64,000 bases of DNA from Paraperibacillus esterisolvens (GCF_046237625.1 NZ_CP143545.1:3658001-3722000); one strand, 5' to 3'; shown: positions 25,165 to 33,910, numbered from the stretch's first letter. The notes: a model not told the origin generated them from the sequence alone. Program-made: numbers and translations.

Positions 25165-25728
25165 ATGAATACAGATATCTATTTTGTAAGGCATGCTCAT
25201 TCCATTTATACCCCTGACGAAATAAACCGCCCCCTGTCGGAAAAAGGAAGGGCGGATGCCATCAGGGTTGAAGGACTATTGTCTAAAAGGAATATAACAA
25301 ATGTAATCTCAAGTCCATATCAAAGAGCCATCGGGACCGTCCAGGGAGTGGCCGATGAATTTGAGTTAGACATTGAACTGCGGGAGGACCTGAGGGAGCG
25401 GCTGCTTTCCACGGAGCCGGTCGATGATTTCGCAGAAGCTATGAATAAGGTATGGAGCAATCCCTCCATCGCTCTTGAAGGCGGCGAATCCAACAAGGAA
25501 GCCCAGGCTAGAGGAGTGAGGGCGGTCAAATCAATTCTGAAAACATACCCAGGCCAAAGTATTGTGCTCGGTACCCATGGCAATATCATGGTGCTGATCA
25601 TGAATTACTTTGACACTCAATATGATTTCTCCTTTTGGAAAAGGCTCGATATGCCTGATATCTACAAAATGAGCTTCAACGGCGGGACACTTGCCAGTAC
25701 AGAACGGATATGGGGGCAGAATCAATAA
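25165..25728 (+). CDS. Histidine phosphatase family protein
   Basis: This is a 187-aa member of the phosphoglycerate-mutase-like superfamily. The phosphorylated His is in the RHG-type motif YFVRHAHS. Other active-site residues are in SSPYQRAIGT and LGTHGNIMVL. The active-site Glu follows LREDLRERL. ATG 25165 lies behind GGGGGAC and starts directly at the first strand. The substrate (phosphosugar, nucleotide or phosphoprotein) cannot be told. It converges with the Nudix-PadR-HAAS operon. Confidence 0.85.
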   Translation: MNTDIYFVRHAHSIYTPDEINRPLSEKGRADAIRVEGLLSKRNITNVISSPYQRAIGTVQGVADEFELDIELREDLRERLLSTEPVDDFAEAMNKVWSNPSIALEGGESNKEAQARGVRAVKSILKTYPGQSIVLGTHGNIMVLIMNYFDTQYDFSFWKRLDMPDIYKMSFNGGTLASTERIWGQNQ

Positions 25729-25753
25729 GGCTAAAAAGCACAAGCCCCTTAGC

Positions 25754-26291
25754 TTATGCGAGCAGGTAGGCCCAAACATCCTCCATAAACATCCCCATCA
25801 CCAGGAGAGCAGTCAGGACAGCTCCCGCCAGCACAAGCCAGATCAGGATCAGCCTTTTTTTATTCATCTCCTCCGGGACACCGTTATAATAGGTATTCAG
25901 CAGTAAGGCATAACCCGGCAGCAAGACAGTGGAGAGAAGAAGGCAGAAATACACAAGGCGAACAGGTATGAATGAACAGCTTTCCTCAGGCATCGCCTGA
26001 AGTGTCCATGGATGCATGACCCATGCCAGAAAAGCATTCGGGATAACCGCAAAAAGTGCGGTATGCAAAGGAATCCGGCCATCTTCCCTGCTAAGCAGGA
26101 ACAATGCATACCAGATAGATGCATAAGCCAGAATGGTCAAAATAATGACCCCCTGGAAGAAGGTATAATCGCCGAGAGCGTCTGCCCATTTGTCCGGCAG
26201 CACCACAAGAATGATGCTAAGAAATGAAAAACAGCATTAAAGCTCCCGCCTGGGCTGCGCCCCAAAAAAAGGCCTGTTTAATCAAAGCCAT
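25754..26291 (-). pseudogene. Membrane protein gene with single-base frameshift
   Basis: GGGAGG followed 7 bases later by ATG 26291 starts MALIKQAFFWGAAQAGALML, which then reads FFIS and stops at TAG. If one T of the five-T run (26227-26231) is removed, the frame continues as MLFSFLSIILVVLPDKWADALG. It then runs to the stop at 25754 without interruption, giving about 178 aa with five hydrophobic segments. No family is recognised. It follows the HAAS gene by 50 bases and is the last gene of the Nudix-PadR-HAAS operon. Consensus error, decay or programmed shifting are all possible. Confidence 0.7.
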
Positions 26292-26341
26292 AGTACAGCC
26301 TCCCACTACAAAGACATTCTATGTATGCAATCAAAAAAAAG

Positions 26342-26980
26342 CTAGACAGAGGATCTTTTTCCGATCCGGAAGCCCATCCAGCAAATGAGCGGAAACAACA
26401 GGATTGTAGCAAATATGCAGCTGATGATGAATGAAAGACTCAGCAAAGGGGTGAACCATTCCCCTGGAACCAGCTCAAACAGGACTAAGCACATCAGGAG
26501 GACATTCGGTAAGATGGCTGCGGCAAAAATAAGGGGTGCCCAAACCCTTCCGCCATAACCAAACTCCCGGCCGGCTTCATAGCCAATCAGCGCCCAGAAC
26601 AGGGAGTATATGATGAGTATGATTAAGGGCATCCGCGCCAATGCATCCCACATCAGATCTGCCCATAAAATGCCGCTAAGATGATGTAAGGCAGTCAAAC
26701 CTGCCCCGGCTGTAAAGAAAGAAAGATTGATGATGAAAAACAGGCGCAGCGTCCAAACTGGGGACGGAAACTCCGCATGGTTCCAGGCTTCAGCCGCTTC
26801 CTCGGGTGTTCCAAGACTTTCAGCAGCCAATTTCATCAGCTCAGCTTCATCCGTTATGCCGCTCTCCTCTTCCAGCTCCAAAATATGTGTTTTATATTCT
26901 TTTAGAATCTGATCCCGGTCGCAGCAGCCGTTTAACCGCTGTTCCAGTTCTTTAAGGTACTCAGCCTTCGTTTGGGCCAT
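26342..26980 (-). CDS. HAAS-domain (DUF1700-like) membrane protein
   Basis: This 212-aa protein has an N-terminal helical HAAS-type domain of about 80 residues (YLKELEQRLNGC ... LGTPEEAAEAW). About four membrane helices follow. HAAS proteins are typically encoded next to PadR regulators and are thought to act as their signalling or target partners. The start overlaps the PadR gene by 20 bases, implying translational coupling. It has no enzymatic motif. A frameshifted membrane protein gene follows. Confidence 0.82.
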   Translation of the reverse strand: MAQTKAEYLKELEQRLNGCCDRDQILKEYKTHILELEEESGITDEAELMKLAAESLGTPEEAAEAWNHAEFPSPVWTLRLFFIINLSFFTAGAGLTALHHLSGILWADLMWDALARMPLIILIIYSLFWALIGYEAGREFGYGGRVWAPLIFAAAILPNVLLMCLVLFELVPGEWFTPLLSLSFIISCIFATILLFPLICWMGFRIGKRSSV

Positions 26981-27317
26981 GCTGCTCCGTCTTTCCTATC
27001 ACAAGATTCATCACCTTCACAAATTGCTTCCATTCCCTCTGCTTTTCTGCCAGCATTTCCCGCCCAGCTTCCGTAATCCGGTAATACTTGCGGTCTGCCC
27101 CCTTCTCCTTCTTTTCCCAATAAAAGTGGATATACTGCTGCTTTTCAAGCTTATGCAGAGCCGGATACAGTGTTCCCTCCTTTACGCTGAGATGGAGATT
27201 GCTCCTTTTTTCCAGCTCCTTCACAAGCTGATAGCCATACATATCCCTTTCACCCAGCAGCTGGAGAATAATCAGGGAGGTACTTCCCTTCACCAGTTCA
27301 CGGTTAAATGCAAACAT
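26961..27317 (-). CDS. PadR-family transcriptional regulator
   Basis: This is a 118-aa winged-helix regulator. The family hallmark YGYQLVKELEKRS is followed by VKEGTLYPALHKLEKQQYI and the wing EKGADRKYYRITEAGREML. It starts at ATG 27317 behind AAGGAGGAAAG, 16 bases after the Nudix gene. It is therefore internal to a four-gene operon: Nudix, PadR, HAAS and membrane protein. PadR proteins generally repress their own operon and respond to membrane or small-molecule stress. The signal here is unknown. Confidence 0.9.
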   Translation of the reverse strand: MFAFNRELVKGSTSLIILQLLGERDMYGYQLVKELEKRSNLHLSVKEGTLYPALHKLEKQQYIHFYWEKKEKGADRKYYRITEAGREMLAEKQREWKQFVKVMNLVIGKTEQHGPNEG

Positions 27318-27333
27318 ACTCTTTCCTCCTTAA

Positions 27334-27978
27334 TTAGCTGCGGGTTTTTAAATGATTCCGGATCAGCCTGGCCACCGTTTGGTAGAAAGAAGAATCATGG
27401 GAAACCAGATCTGCCCTGCCCAGGTTCTTTGAAACCTCCCGGCGCATCCCTTCAGCATCCTCCTCAAACCCTTCAGCATAAAAGCTGTCCTGCATCCCAG
27501 TACAGAATTCATAGAATGAATTCCATTCAGCCTTCACCATGCCAGAGACTTCTTCCCTTTGCAGCTTGAAGGATGCATATGGGAAATCGCCTTCATATAA
27601 ATATTGATGGGCTATTTCCCTGTCAATGAAGCACTGTTCTTCCTTTATCACTTCATATTTTATGACCCCCATGGGCACAAGGTCCGCGAGCTCCGTAACA
27701 ATGCCCAGCTCCTCGCGCACCTCCCTGACTCCGTCCTCAATCGTCTCGTGGGCGAGCAGATGGCCGGCGGCCGTTATATCATACAAACCCGGATAGTCCT
27801 TTTTCCGGTCACTCCGCTTTTGCAGGAAAATATAGTGCCGGTCCTTCTCATATGAAACCAGCCAGCAGTGGAACGCTTCATGCCAGAGACCTGCTTTGTG
27901 AACCTTACTGCGGTCCGCGGTGCCGGATGGACGCCCTTTATCATCAAAAATCCGGAGCAATTCTGTTTCCATTTTCAT
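27334..27978 (-). CDS. Nudix hydrolase (isopentenyl-diphosphate isomerase-like)
   Basis: This is a 214-aa Nudix-fold protein. The full Nudix box is present: G in AAGHLLAHE, then the helix GVREVREELGI. The N-terminal LRIFDDKGRPSGTADRSKVHKAGLWHEAFHCW matches the IPP-isomerase-like subgroup, though the isomerase Cys is not evident. Hydrolysis of a nucleoside-diphosphate-linked substrate is therefore more likely. ATG 27978 is close behind AGAAGGGA, and ATG 27972 has better spacing. It is the first gene of the PadR-HAAS operon. Confidence 0.87.
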   Translation of the reverse strand: MKMETELLRIFDDKGRPSGTADRSKVHKAGLWHEAFHCWLVSYEKDRHYIFLQKRSDRKKDYPGLYDITAAGHLLAHETIEDGVREVREELGIVTELADLVPMGVIKYEVIKEEQCFIDREIAHQYLYEGDFPYASFKLQREEVSGMVKAEWNSFYEFCTGMQDSFYAEGFEEDAEGMRREVSKNLGRADLVSHDSSFYQTVARLIRNHLKTRS

Positions 27979-27999
27979 TTCCCTTCTGTAAGGAATTTA

Positions 28000-28340
28000 C
28001 ATACATAGATTTTTTAGGTATTAATAATATACCAATTTAAGTTAATATTTACAAATATTTCTTAAAACTCAATTGTATAAGAAAAATGAATGAAGCTGCT
28101 AAGAAATCAGACAGCCGCGCTGCCTGACTAGTAGTTGGTGCCGGGAGGATAGTCTTTAACTTCTTGCTGCACCAATAATTGGCTGGGCTGAAATCAGTCG
28201 TGATTTGTTCAGATAAAAGGCCGGACTCAGGATGGTCCGGCAATCATACATATGTTAAAATTGACAGAATTGTTTACTGGGGAAAGTAACAGGTACCTAT
28301 AAAGCCTTTCAGATAAATAAGTTTCTTTATTGGCACCTGA
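28000..28340. other. Non-coding stretch with a GC hairpin
   Basis: No gene was found here. GCCGGACC and GTCCGGC (28221-28243) form a hairpin that would be a weak minus-strand terminator, yet no minus-strand gene precedes it. A GC-richer patch with TCAGACAGCCGCGCTGCCTGA (28107-28127) is also an inverted repeat. The rest is AT-rich. Confidence 0.5.
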
Positions 28341-28360
28341 CATGAGAGAGGATTGATCTA

Positions 28361-29089
28361 ATGAGTAAAGATTTCTTCGTAAAAACAAGAGGCTGCAAAT
28401 TATATGCCAAATTAATGGGAGAAAGCAACGGTAAAACCACAATTATCATGGACGCCGGATATGGGGATTTTTCCAAGTCATGGAATGCGGTGATAGGAGA
28501 GATTTCAAAACTATCTTCTGTTTTCATATATGATAGAGCAGGGCTTGGAAAAAGTGAACGAAGCTTATCTCCCAGAACAAGCCGTGAAATGGTTAAAGAG
28601 CTGAAAGAATTACTTGTTAAAGCCAATATTAAACCTCCATATTTATTGGTAGGTCATTCATTTGGCGGGGTCAATATGCGGATATTCGCAACTGAATATG
28701 AACATGACGTTTGCGGGCTTGTCCTGGTTGACTCTACTCCTGAAGATTATAGAGAAAGATTTCTTCCAACCATGCCGCAAGATTTCCAGCAAGCCTACAA
28801 CAATCAATTTATTCACGAAGGAAATTACGATGAATTTATGGAAAGCCTTGATCAGTTAAAAGAAACTAAACGTAAATTAAAAATTCCATTAGTGGTTCTT
28901 TCAGCCGGTAAAAAAGCTCATTACACAGCAGAATCTCAAGCATTATGGAATCAAATGCAGAGAGAGATTCTTGAAATATCCTCTAATGGTGTATTGGTGA
29001 CTGCCGAAAACAGCGCTCATTACATTCAAATTGATGAACCAGACGTATTGATTCATTCGATAAGAAAGCTGATTGGCCTGTTTGAATAG
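28361..29089 (+). CDS. Alpha/beta-fold hydrolase
   Basis: This is a 242-aa single-domain hydrolase. The oxyanion region is MDAGYGDFSKSW, the nucleophile elbow is GHSFGG (Ser near residue 99), the acid is probably in VDSTPEDY or VLSAGKK, and the His is in NSAHYIQIDEP. The substrate is unknown. The gene is more AT-rich in third codon positions than its neighbours. It has its own terminator and is flanked by a gene-free stretch, so it may have been acquired separately. Confidence 0.83.
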   Translation: MSKDFFVKTRGCKLYAKLMGESNGKTTIIMDAGYGDFSKSWNAVIGEISKLSSVFIYDRAGLGKSERSLSPRTSREMVKELKELLVKANIKPPYLLVGHSFGGVNMRIFATEYEHDVCGLVLVDSTPEDYRERFLPTMPQDFQQAYNNQFIHEGNYDEFMESLDQLKETKRKLKIPLVVLSAGKKAHYTAESQALWNQMQREILEISSNGVLVTAENSAHYIQIDEPDVLIHSIRKLIGLFE

Positions 29090-29104
29090 GTGGAAAGTAT
29101 TGAA

Positions 29105-29139
29105 AAATGCTTGGAGACATAATCTCCAAGCATTTTTCT
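29105..29139 (+). terminator. Terminator of the hydrolase gene
   Basis: AAATGCTTGGAGA and TCTCCAAGCATTT arms are followed by a T-run. Confidence 0.9.
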
Positions 29140-29238
29140 TTCCTGATTGCTATACTGTGCTCCTGCCAGCCTCTTAACGAAGAACACTCTTTTTTACTTA
29201 TAAAAGTGAAAATCACTACGGCATGGAGACATTAATTT

Positions 29239-30888
29239 TTAGATGCGGAATGCCGAAATGGTATCCTGGAGTTCTTCAGCCAGACGGGCCAGTGAAGCGG
29301 CTGCAGCATTCACTTCTTCCATGGAAGCCAGCTGTTCTTCCGATGCCGAAGCCACTTCGACTGCATGATAGGAGGTGCTTGCTGCTACCTCTGACATTTC
29401 AGCCACATCCTCGGCAACAAGTGAGACATCTTCCTTGATCCTTGCCGAAGCCTCTGTGATCCCGCTGATCTGGCTGGTCACATTGTCAACAGAGGAAAGG
29501 ATGGAAGCAAAGGCCTCTTCCGTGTCGTTGGCAATCTCAAGTCCGGCCAGCACCTTCTCCTTCACCGAGTGAATGGCATCCACGCTGGTTTTGGCATCTC
29601 TCTGCATTTCAGAAGTAAGCTCCGAGATATGTGACACTGAATCCCTCGTCTGCTCGGCAAGCTTCCTGACCTCTGATGCGACGACCGAGAACCCCTTACC
29701 GGCCTCTCCTGCTCTTGCCGCCTCAATGGCTGCATTCAGGGCAAGCAGATTCGTCTGATCGGCGATCCCTGTGATCAATGTAAGAATTTCCCCGATTTGC
29801 AGGGAGCGCTTATTGAGTTTTTCCAGTGCTTCACCTGCATTTTCGACAGAACCGGATATATGATTCATCTGATTCAACGTTTCCTCAACAAAATGGGAGC
29901 CCCGCTTTGTCTGCTCATTAGCAGCCGCAGTAAGTGCAAATACAGAAGCTGCATTTTCTGCGATTCTCGCTGCACCTTCAGTCCCAGCCTGCACGGCCTT
30001 GACCGATTCATTCGATTTGGCAGTCTGCTGCTCGGCACCTGCCGACACCTGCTGCATAGCCACTGTAATCTGTTCAGTGCCCTTCATCGTTTCGTCGGCA
30101 CTGGCCATCAGTTCCTCAGAGGCAGCCGCAACCTGGCCTGAGCTCTCTCCCACATGCTTAATCAGGGAACGCAAATTGTCTGTCATCCTCTGAAAAGCAT
30201 GATTCATGGACCAGATTTCATCTTTTGTCCTGACTTTAATTGTTTCAAGATTCAGGTTCCCATCTGCAATTTCTTCGGCATGACGGGTAAGCTGCCTCAC
30301 CGGCCTGACAATTCTTTCGGTATATACGAACGCCGCTATAATGCTTCCGATAATCAGGATGATGACTGCACCAAGGGAGAATGTAACCATCAGCTGAATT
30401 CGGTCTTTAATGGCATCCTGGAGGTTCATATAATCAGCATTGATCATTTTTTTTAATTCAATAACATCATTGGCCATCCCTCTTGTCCGGAAAGACTGGC
30501 GCTTCGCTTCAGCCTGGTTTTGTTCATCTGCCACTTTTAATCCGGCGACCTTCAGCTCATTGAATTTCCTGCTGATTTTTTGTATAGCTTCCTTTTTTCT
30601 GCCTGAATCAAATTTTTTCCTCAGCTCAGCCGCTTCTGCCTCCACGTCTTTTAAATCCAGTGTTATATCATTGGCATTGCTTCCGGAGGGGACCATTGAG
30701 TAAGCACCCAGTGACTTGGCCAGGCTCTTTGTCGAGCTGTTCAATTCCTCTGCATGCAGCAATGTCTTTACCGTATTTTCTGTTGAAGAATTGATCGACC
30801 TCATGCCGGCAATATTCACGCCGATGATGACTGCCGACAATAGCATTGGTATGAGTGTTAATAATAAAATCTTTTGTTTAAGCTTCAT
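29239..30888 (-). CDS. Methyl-accepting chemotaxis protein
   Basis: This is a 549-aa chemoreceptor. TM1 spans about residues 8-30, a modest extracellular helical sensor 31-170, and TM2 about 172-192. The HAMP domain follows (VRPVRQLTRHAEEIADGNL), and then a long signalling coiled coil. The hairpin tip is intact (ADQTNLLALNAAIEAARAGEAGKGFSVVA, residues 380-410), so it should couple to CheA/CheW. It starts at ATG 30888, 21 bases after a BMP-family binding lipoprotein gene. The two probably form one operon, and the lipoprotein may present ligand to it. Confidence 0.93.
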   Translation of the reverse strand: MKLKQKILLLTLIPMLLSAVIIGVNIAGMRSINSSTENTVKTLLHAEELNSSTKSLAKSLGAYSMVPSGSNANDITLDLKDVEAEAAELRKKFDSGRKKEAIQKISRKFNELKVAGLKVADEQNQAEAKRQSFRTRGMANDVIELKKMINADYMNLQDAIKDRIQLMVTFSLGAVIILIIGSIIAAFVYTERIVRPVRQLTRHAEEIADGNLNLETIKVRTKDEIWSMNHAFQRMTDNLRSLIKHVGESSGQVAAASEELMASADETMKGTEQITVAMQQVSAGAEQQTAKSNESVKAVQAGTEGAARIAENAASVFALTAAANEQTKRGSHFVEETLNQMNHISGSVENAGEALEKLNKRSLQIGEILTLITGIADQTNLLALNAAIEAARAGEAGKGFSVVASEVRKLAEQTRDSVSHISELTSEMQRDAKTSVDAIHSVKEKVLAGLEIANDTEEAFASILSSVDNVTSQISGITEASARIKEDVSLVAEDVAEMSEVAASTSYHAVEVASASEEQLASMEEVNAAAASLARLAEELQDTISAFRI

Positions 30889-30909
30889 GCTGTTCTCCTG
30901 ACCTCCAGC

Positions 30910-31890
30910 CTATTGAATGATTTGAATCTCCTGGTTGGCTAACTTCTTTTTTAAGTCTTCTAATTTCTCAGTTTCCGCTGGGGTAAGGCTGACGATCCTT
31001 ATTGGGGCAATATCGACTCCGTCCTCTTTTATGCCAAGCTGAATTTTATGTCCGGAGAGCTTCCCTGTTTTGGAGAATTCCTTCACCCGCTCATAAATGG
31101 CCACATCCACTTTCTTCAGCATGGAAGAGACGACTGCCTTTTCCGCCTGAAAGAATTGGTCCGTATCTACTCCAAAAGAGTAAATGCCTGATTTTTCAGC
31201 CTGCTTTAACACCCCTACACCCGTGTAACCGGCTGCCGGATAAATGTAATCCGCCTTTTTCTTGATCATGCTGCCCGCTATTGCCGAACCTTTGTCAACA
31301 TCATCAAATGTCCCTGCATATTCGGAAAGAACTTGAGCCTTCGGGTTTACAGCTTTAACTCCCTCAGCAAAGCCTTTTTCGAATTTTTTGATCAGCGGGA
31401 CATCCATTCCGCCGACAAAGCCGACTACATCGCTCTTTGTCTTCATCCCCGCAAGAACCCCGATTAGATAAGAGCCTTCTTCTTCCTTAAATGTCACGGA
31501 ATAAACATTGGGAAGCTCAGACACCGAATCAATGATTAAAAATGGCTGCTTCGGATACTTCCTGGCCGTTTTTTCCACTGCTTCCTGCATGGAAAAGCCC
31601 AGGCCGATCACCAGGTCATTGCCATCCTTTACAAGCTCGGCAAGTCCCTGCTCATATGTCTTCGTATCCTTTATCTCTTTATAATCGAATGAAATGCCAA
31701 GCTCATCCCTTGCCTTTTCCAGACCTGTAAACCCTAAATCAGAAAACGACTGATCCCCCAAGCCCGCATCTGACAGCATAATCCCTATCCTGACCGGCTC
31801 ATCCGCCATGCCGGACTTCGGTTTTGCTCCGCAGCCTGCACAGGCAAGCAGCAAGATTCCTATGATTGCTAGTAAAATACTTTTTTTCAT
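30910..31890 (-). CDS. BMP-family (PnrA/Med-like) substrate-binding lipoprotein
   Basis: This is a 326-aa exported lipoprotein. The signal peptide ends in the lipobox CAGC (Cys near residue 20), followed by a periplasmic-binding-protein fold. Characteristic blocks are IGIMLSDAGLGDQSFSDLGF, GLGFSMQEAVEKTA, GFVGGMDVPLIKKFEKGF and YIYPAAGYTGVGVL. Family members bind nucleosides or, like B. subtilis Med, act in regulation. ATG 31890 gives a proper signal peptide, whereas the longer frame from 32049 does not. No permease or ATPase genes are adjacent, and the next gene is a chemoreceptor. Confidence 0.9.
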   Translation of the reverse strand: MKKSILLAIIGILLLACAGCGAKPKSGMADEPVRIGIMLSDAGLGDQSFSDLGFTGLEKARDELGISFDYKEIKDTKTYEQGLAELVKDGNDLVIGLGFSMQEAVEKTARKYPKQPFLIIDSVSELPNVYSVTFKEEEGSYLIGVLAGMKTKSDVVGFVGGMDVPLIKKFEKGFAEGVKAVNPKAQVLSEYAGTFDDVDKGSAIAGSMIKKKADYIYPAAGYTGVGVLKQAEKSGIYSFGVDTDQFFQAEKAVVSSMLKKVDVAIYERVKEFSKTGKLSGHKIQLGIKEDGVDIAPIRIVSLTPAETEKLEDLKKKLANQEIQIIQ

Positions 31891-32025
31891 TATGACCATT
31901 CCTCTTTGAAGTGTAATATCCTTTATAACGGCTAATTGGGCAGGAAGTTTAATAGCTCGGGGAATATTAAGAATATTAACTTTTTTTAATCCGTACGGGG
32001 AACGGCAGCATTTCGGCTGCAATAA

Positions 32026-32063
32026 AAAAGGAATAGAGGAAAACATCACCTCTATTCCTTAAA
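32026..32063 (-). terminator. Terminator of the winged-helix/methyltransferase operon
   Basis: AAGGAATAGAGG and CCTCTATTCCTT form a 12-bp stem followed by TTTTTTAT on the minus strand. Confidence 0.88.
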
Positions 32064-32069
32064 AACTAT

Positions 32070-32777
32070 TTATCTTTTCTTAAAAATGCCGGCCCACAGA
32101 TCAGAATAGCCGAATAATCCACTGCCGGCCGGGAAGTCCTTCATCCTCCTGATTTCGAGAACTTCAAAGCCGCTGAAGATTCTTTTCAGCTTCTCCTCAG
32201 TAAAGCCAAGTCCGCCCCTCAGACTCATACCCCGATACACATCCCAATCCGATATATCAGCACCGCCGAGACCGCCGTTTTCAGCAAAGCATGTTAATGC
32301 GAATATCCCGCCCGGTTTTAGACCATGTTCCAGGATTTCCAGATAGCTCAGCCTGCGGTGAGGTGCAATGTGGTGAAAGCAGCCGGAGTCATAGACTACA
32401 TCATAGGAGCCCGCCTGGGTATCAAGATTAAAAATATTTTCTTTTATAAAGCGGACAGGATAACCGGCAGTCCTCTCCTTCCCCCAGCGGACCGCTTCCG
32501 CGGAGGAATCGACCGCATCAACACGAAAGCCGTTTCTAGCAAGAAACAGGGCATTCCTCCCCGGCCCGCAGCCCAGGTCCAGTGCCTTCCCCTGTTTAAT
32601 CCAGCCTCTTTGGAGATAGTCTGCAAGATTTTCATCAGGCAGATTTTCGAAAAAAGGGACCTTTCTTTCTCTATTTTCATAAAAGCTGTCCCAGTTAAAT
32701 CTCTTTTTTTCTTCTAATAGTGTATCCAGCATACTAAGTATATCTTCATGGGAATGAATGGCTTCTTTCCGCGTCAT
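32070..32777 (-). CDS. Class I SAM-dependent methyltransferase
   Basis: This is a 235-aa Rossmann-fold methyltransferase. Motif I is ALDLGCGPGRNALFLA, motif II is VDAVDSSAEAV, and the acidic/aromatic motif IV is YDVVYDSGCFHHI. The acceptor is not predictable, and the DSGCFHH block resembles thiopurine/tellurite-type methyltransferases. Its ATG overlaps the TGA of the upstream gene (ATGA), so it is translationally coupled to the winged-helix/GyrB-like protein and probably functions with it. Confidence 0.87.
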   Translation of the reverse strand: MTRKEAIHSHEDILSMLDTLLEEKKRFNWDSFYENRERKVPFFENLPDENLADYLQRGWIKQGKALDLGCGPGRNALFLARNGFRVDAVDSSAEAVRWGKERTAGYPVRFIKENIFNLDTQAGSYDVVYDSGCFHHIAPHRRLSYLEILEHGLKPGGIFALTCFAENGGLGGADISDWDVYRGMSLRGGLGFTEEKLKRIFSGFEVLEIRRMKDFPAGSGLFGYSDLWAGIFKKR

Positions 32778-33883
32778 ATCTGCCCTCCCTCGTCATCTGT
32801 TCTATGATCTAACAGTGTAATGTTGAAACCAGGATATGCTTCATGGATGCTGGTGATTGCTTCTTTCAGTAATTTTGCATTAAATGTTCCCTTTATCAGC
32901 TCACTGTTCGGGACAATTGTAATGCTTGTGCCTGTGGATTTTGTTTCGCCGATGATGGAAGGCCCGGACTGCGGGATGCCATTCCGGAAATACTGCCGAT
33001 ATTGATAACCTCCCCTGCTGATGACGGCTGTTAGGCTCTTAGACAGAGCATTAACGATGCCAATCTCCATTTCAGCGGCTGCCCCGGGTGCTTTATAATC
33101 TGTAAATCTAAGATTGAGATCTGTCAGCACCTCTTCCAAAGCGGAATGCGGACCGTCCGACATCACTTCAACCGGAATGCCCCTGCCATCATCCGAGATC
33201 GTGGCGCTTCCGTCTGCCTGGAGGATGATCAGGGCTTTGCTGCAATGGCCGGCTTTATGCTCCTCTACCGAATTGTGCAGAACAGCAAGAATGAGAGCAC
33301 CAGGGCCCATGCCGATGTCTTTCCCTGTATAATCGGCTGCCCGCTCCCGCACATCTCTCATTTTGATATAGCGGCTTGTATCAAACATTTCCATTACCCC
33401 AGACAGAACCAGGAGCAGCGGCAGCGCTCTTTTCCTTGGGATACTGTAGGAGCCGCCCCGTTCTTCCTGCAGAACCAAGCCGGCGCCGATCAAAGGCTTT
33501 AAATGATGATAAAGCTGTCCCGTTGTTCCCATTCCAAGCAGCTCCACGAGCTCAGTGCCATGCCTCGGCTGAACCAGCAATGCCTTGATAATCTCTAGGC
33601 GCTGCTTATGTCCGAGCGAAGAAAGAATCCTTGCCATATCCTCACTTTCACCTGCCAATATAGAGGGAAGACTTTTCTCCCGGGCCAGCCCATGATATTT
33701 TTGCTGATCGGTTTCCATCTCACCGGAGTAATAGACCTTCAGGATGCTGCCATCAGCTAAAGAGCTGCTCTCTTTAGTATCATCCTCTTTCGGAAGGTCA
33801 GGTTTTATGTAGTTCAATATCAGTTTCATTTGGTTCTTTAATTCATCCAGTTCCCGGCCATAGTCTCTTTCCAATGACTTCAC
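32774..33883 (-). CDS. Winged-helix protein fused to a GyrB-like GHKL ATPase domain
   Basis: This is a 369-aa two-domain protein. Residues about 82-150 form an ArsR-like winged helix (LGHKQRLEIIKALL, then TTGQLYHHLKPLIGAGLV). Residues about 190-360 align with the GyrB ATPase and its following strands: N-box VLHNSVEEHKAGHCSKA, G1 box SDDGRGIPVEV, then IVNALSKSLTAVI and YRQYFRNGIPQ. The GyrB general-base Glu position reads Ala (ILAVLHNS) and the GLHGVG lid is missing. It may bind ATP without efficient turnover. Starts GTG 33883 and TTG 33874 are both possible. A 21-bp palindrome lies just upstream. Confidence 0.8.
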   Translation of the reverse strand: MKSLERDYGRELDELKNQMKLILNYIKPDLPKEDDTKESSSLADGSILKVYYSGEMETDQQKYHGLAREKSLPSILAGESEDMARILSSLGHKQRLEIIKALLVQPRHGTELVELLGMGTTGQLYHHLKPLIGAGLVLQEERGGSYSIPRKRALPLLLVLSGVMEMFDTSRYIKMRDVRERAADYTGKDIGMGPGALILAVLHNSVEEHKAGHCSKALIILQADGSATISDDGRGIPVEVMSDGPHSALEEVLTDLNLRFTDYKAPGAAAEMEIGIVNALSKSLTAVISRGGYQYRQYFRNGIPQSGPSIIGETKSTGTSITIVPNSELIKGTFNAKLLKEAITSIHEAYPGFNITLLDHRTDDEGGQI

Positions 33884-33889
33884 CCCATT

Positions 33890-33910
33890 TACGTATTATC
33901 ATAATACGTA
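33890..33910. promoter_or_regulatory. 21-bp perfect inverted repeat, candidate autoregulatory operator
   Basis: TACGTATTAT-C-ATAATACGTA is a perfect dyad with one central base. It begins 6 bases upstream of the GTG start of the winged-helix/GyrB-like gene and overlaps the likely -10/initiation region. It is an obvious candidate site for that protein. Confidence 0.6.
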
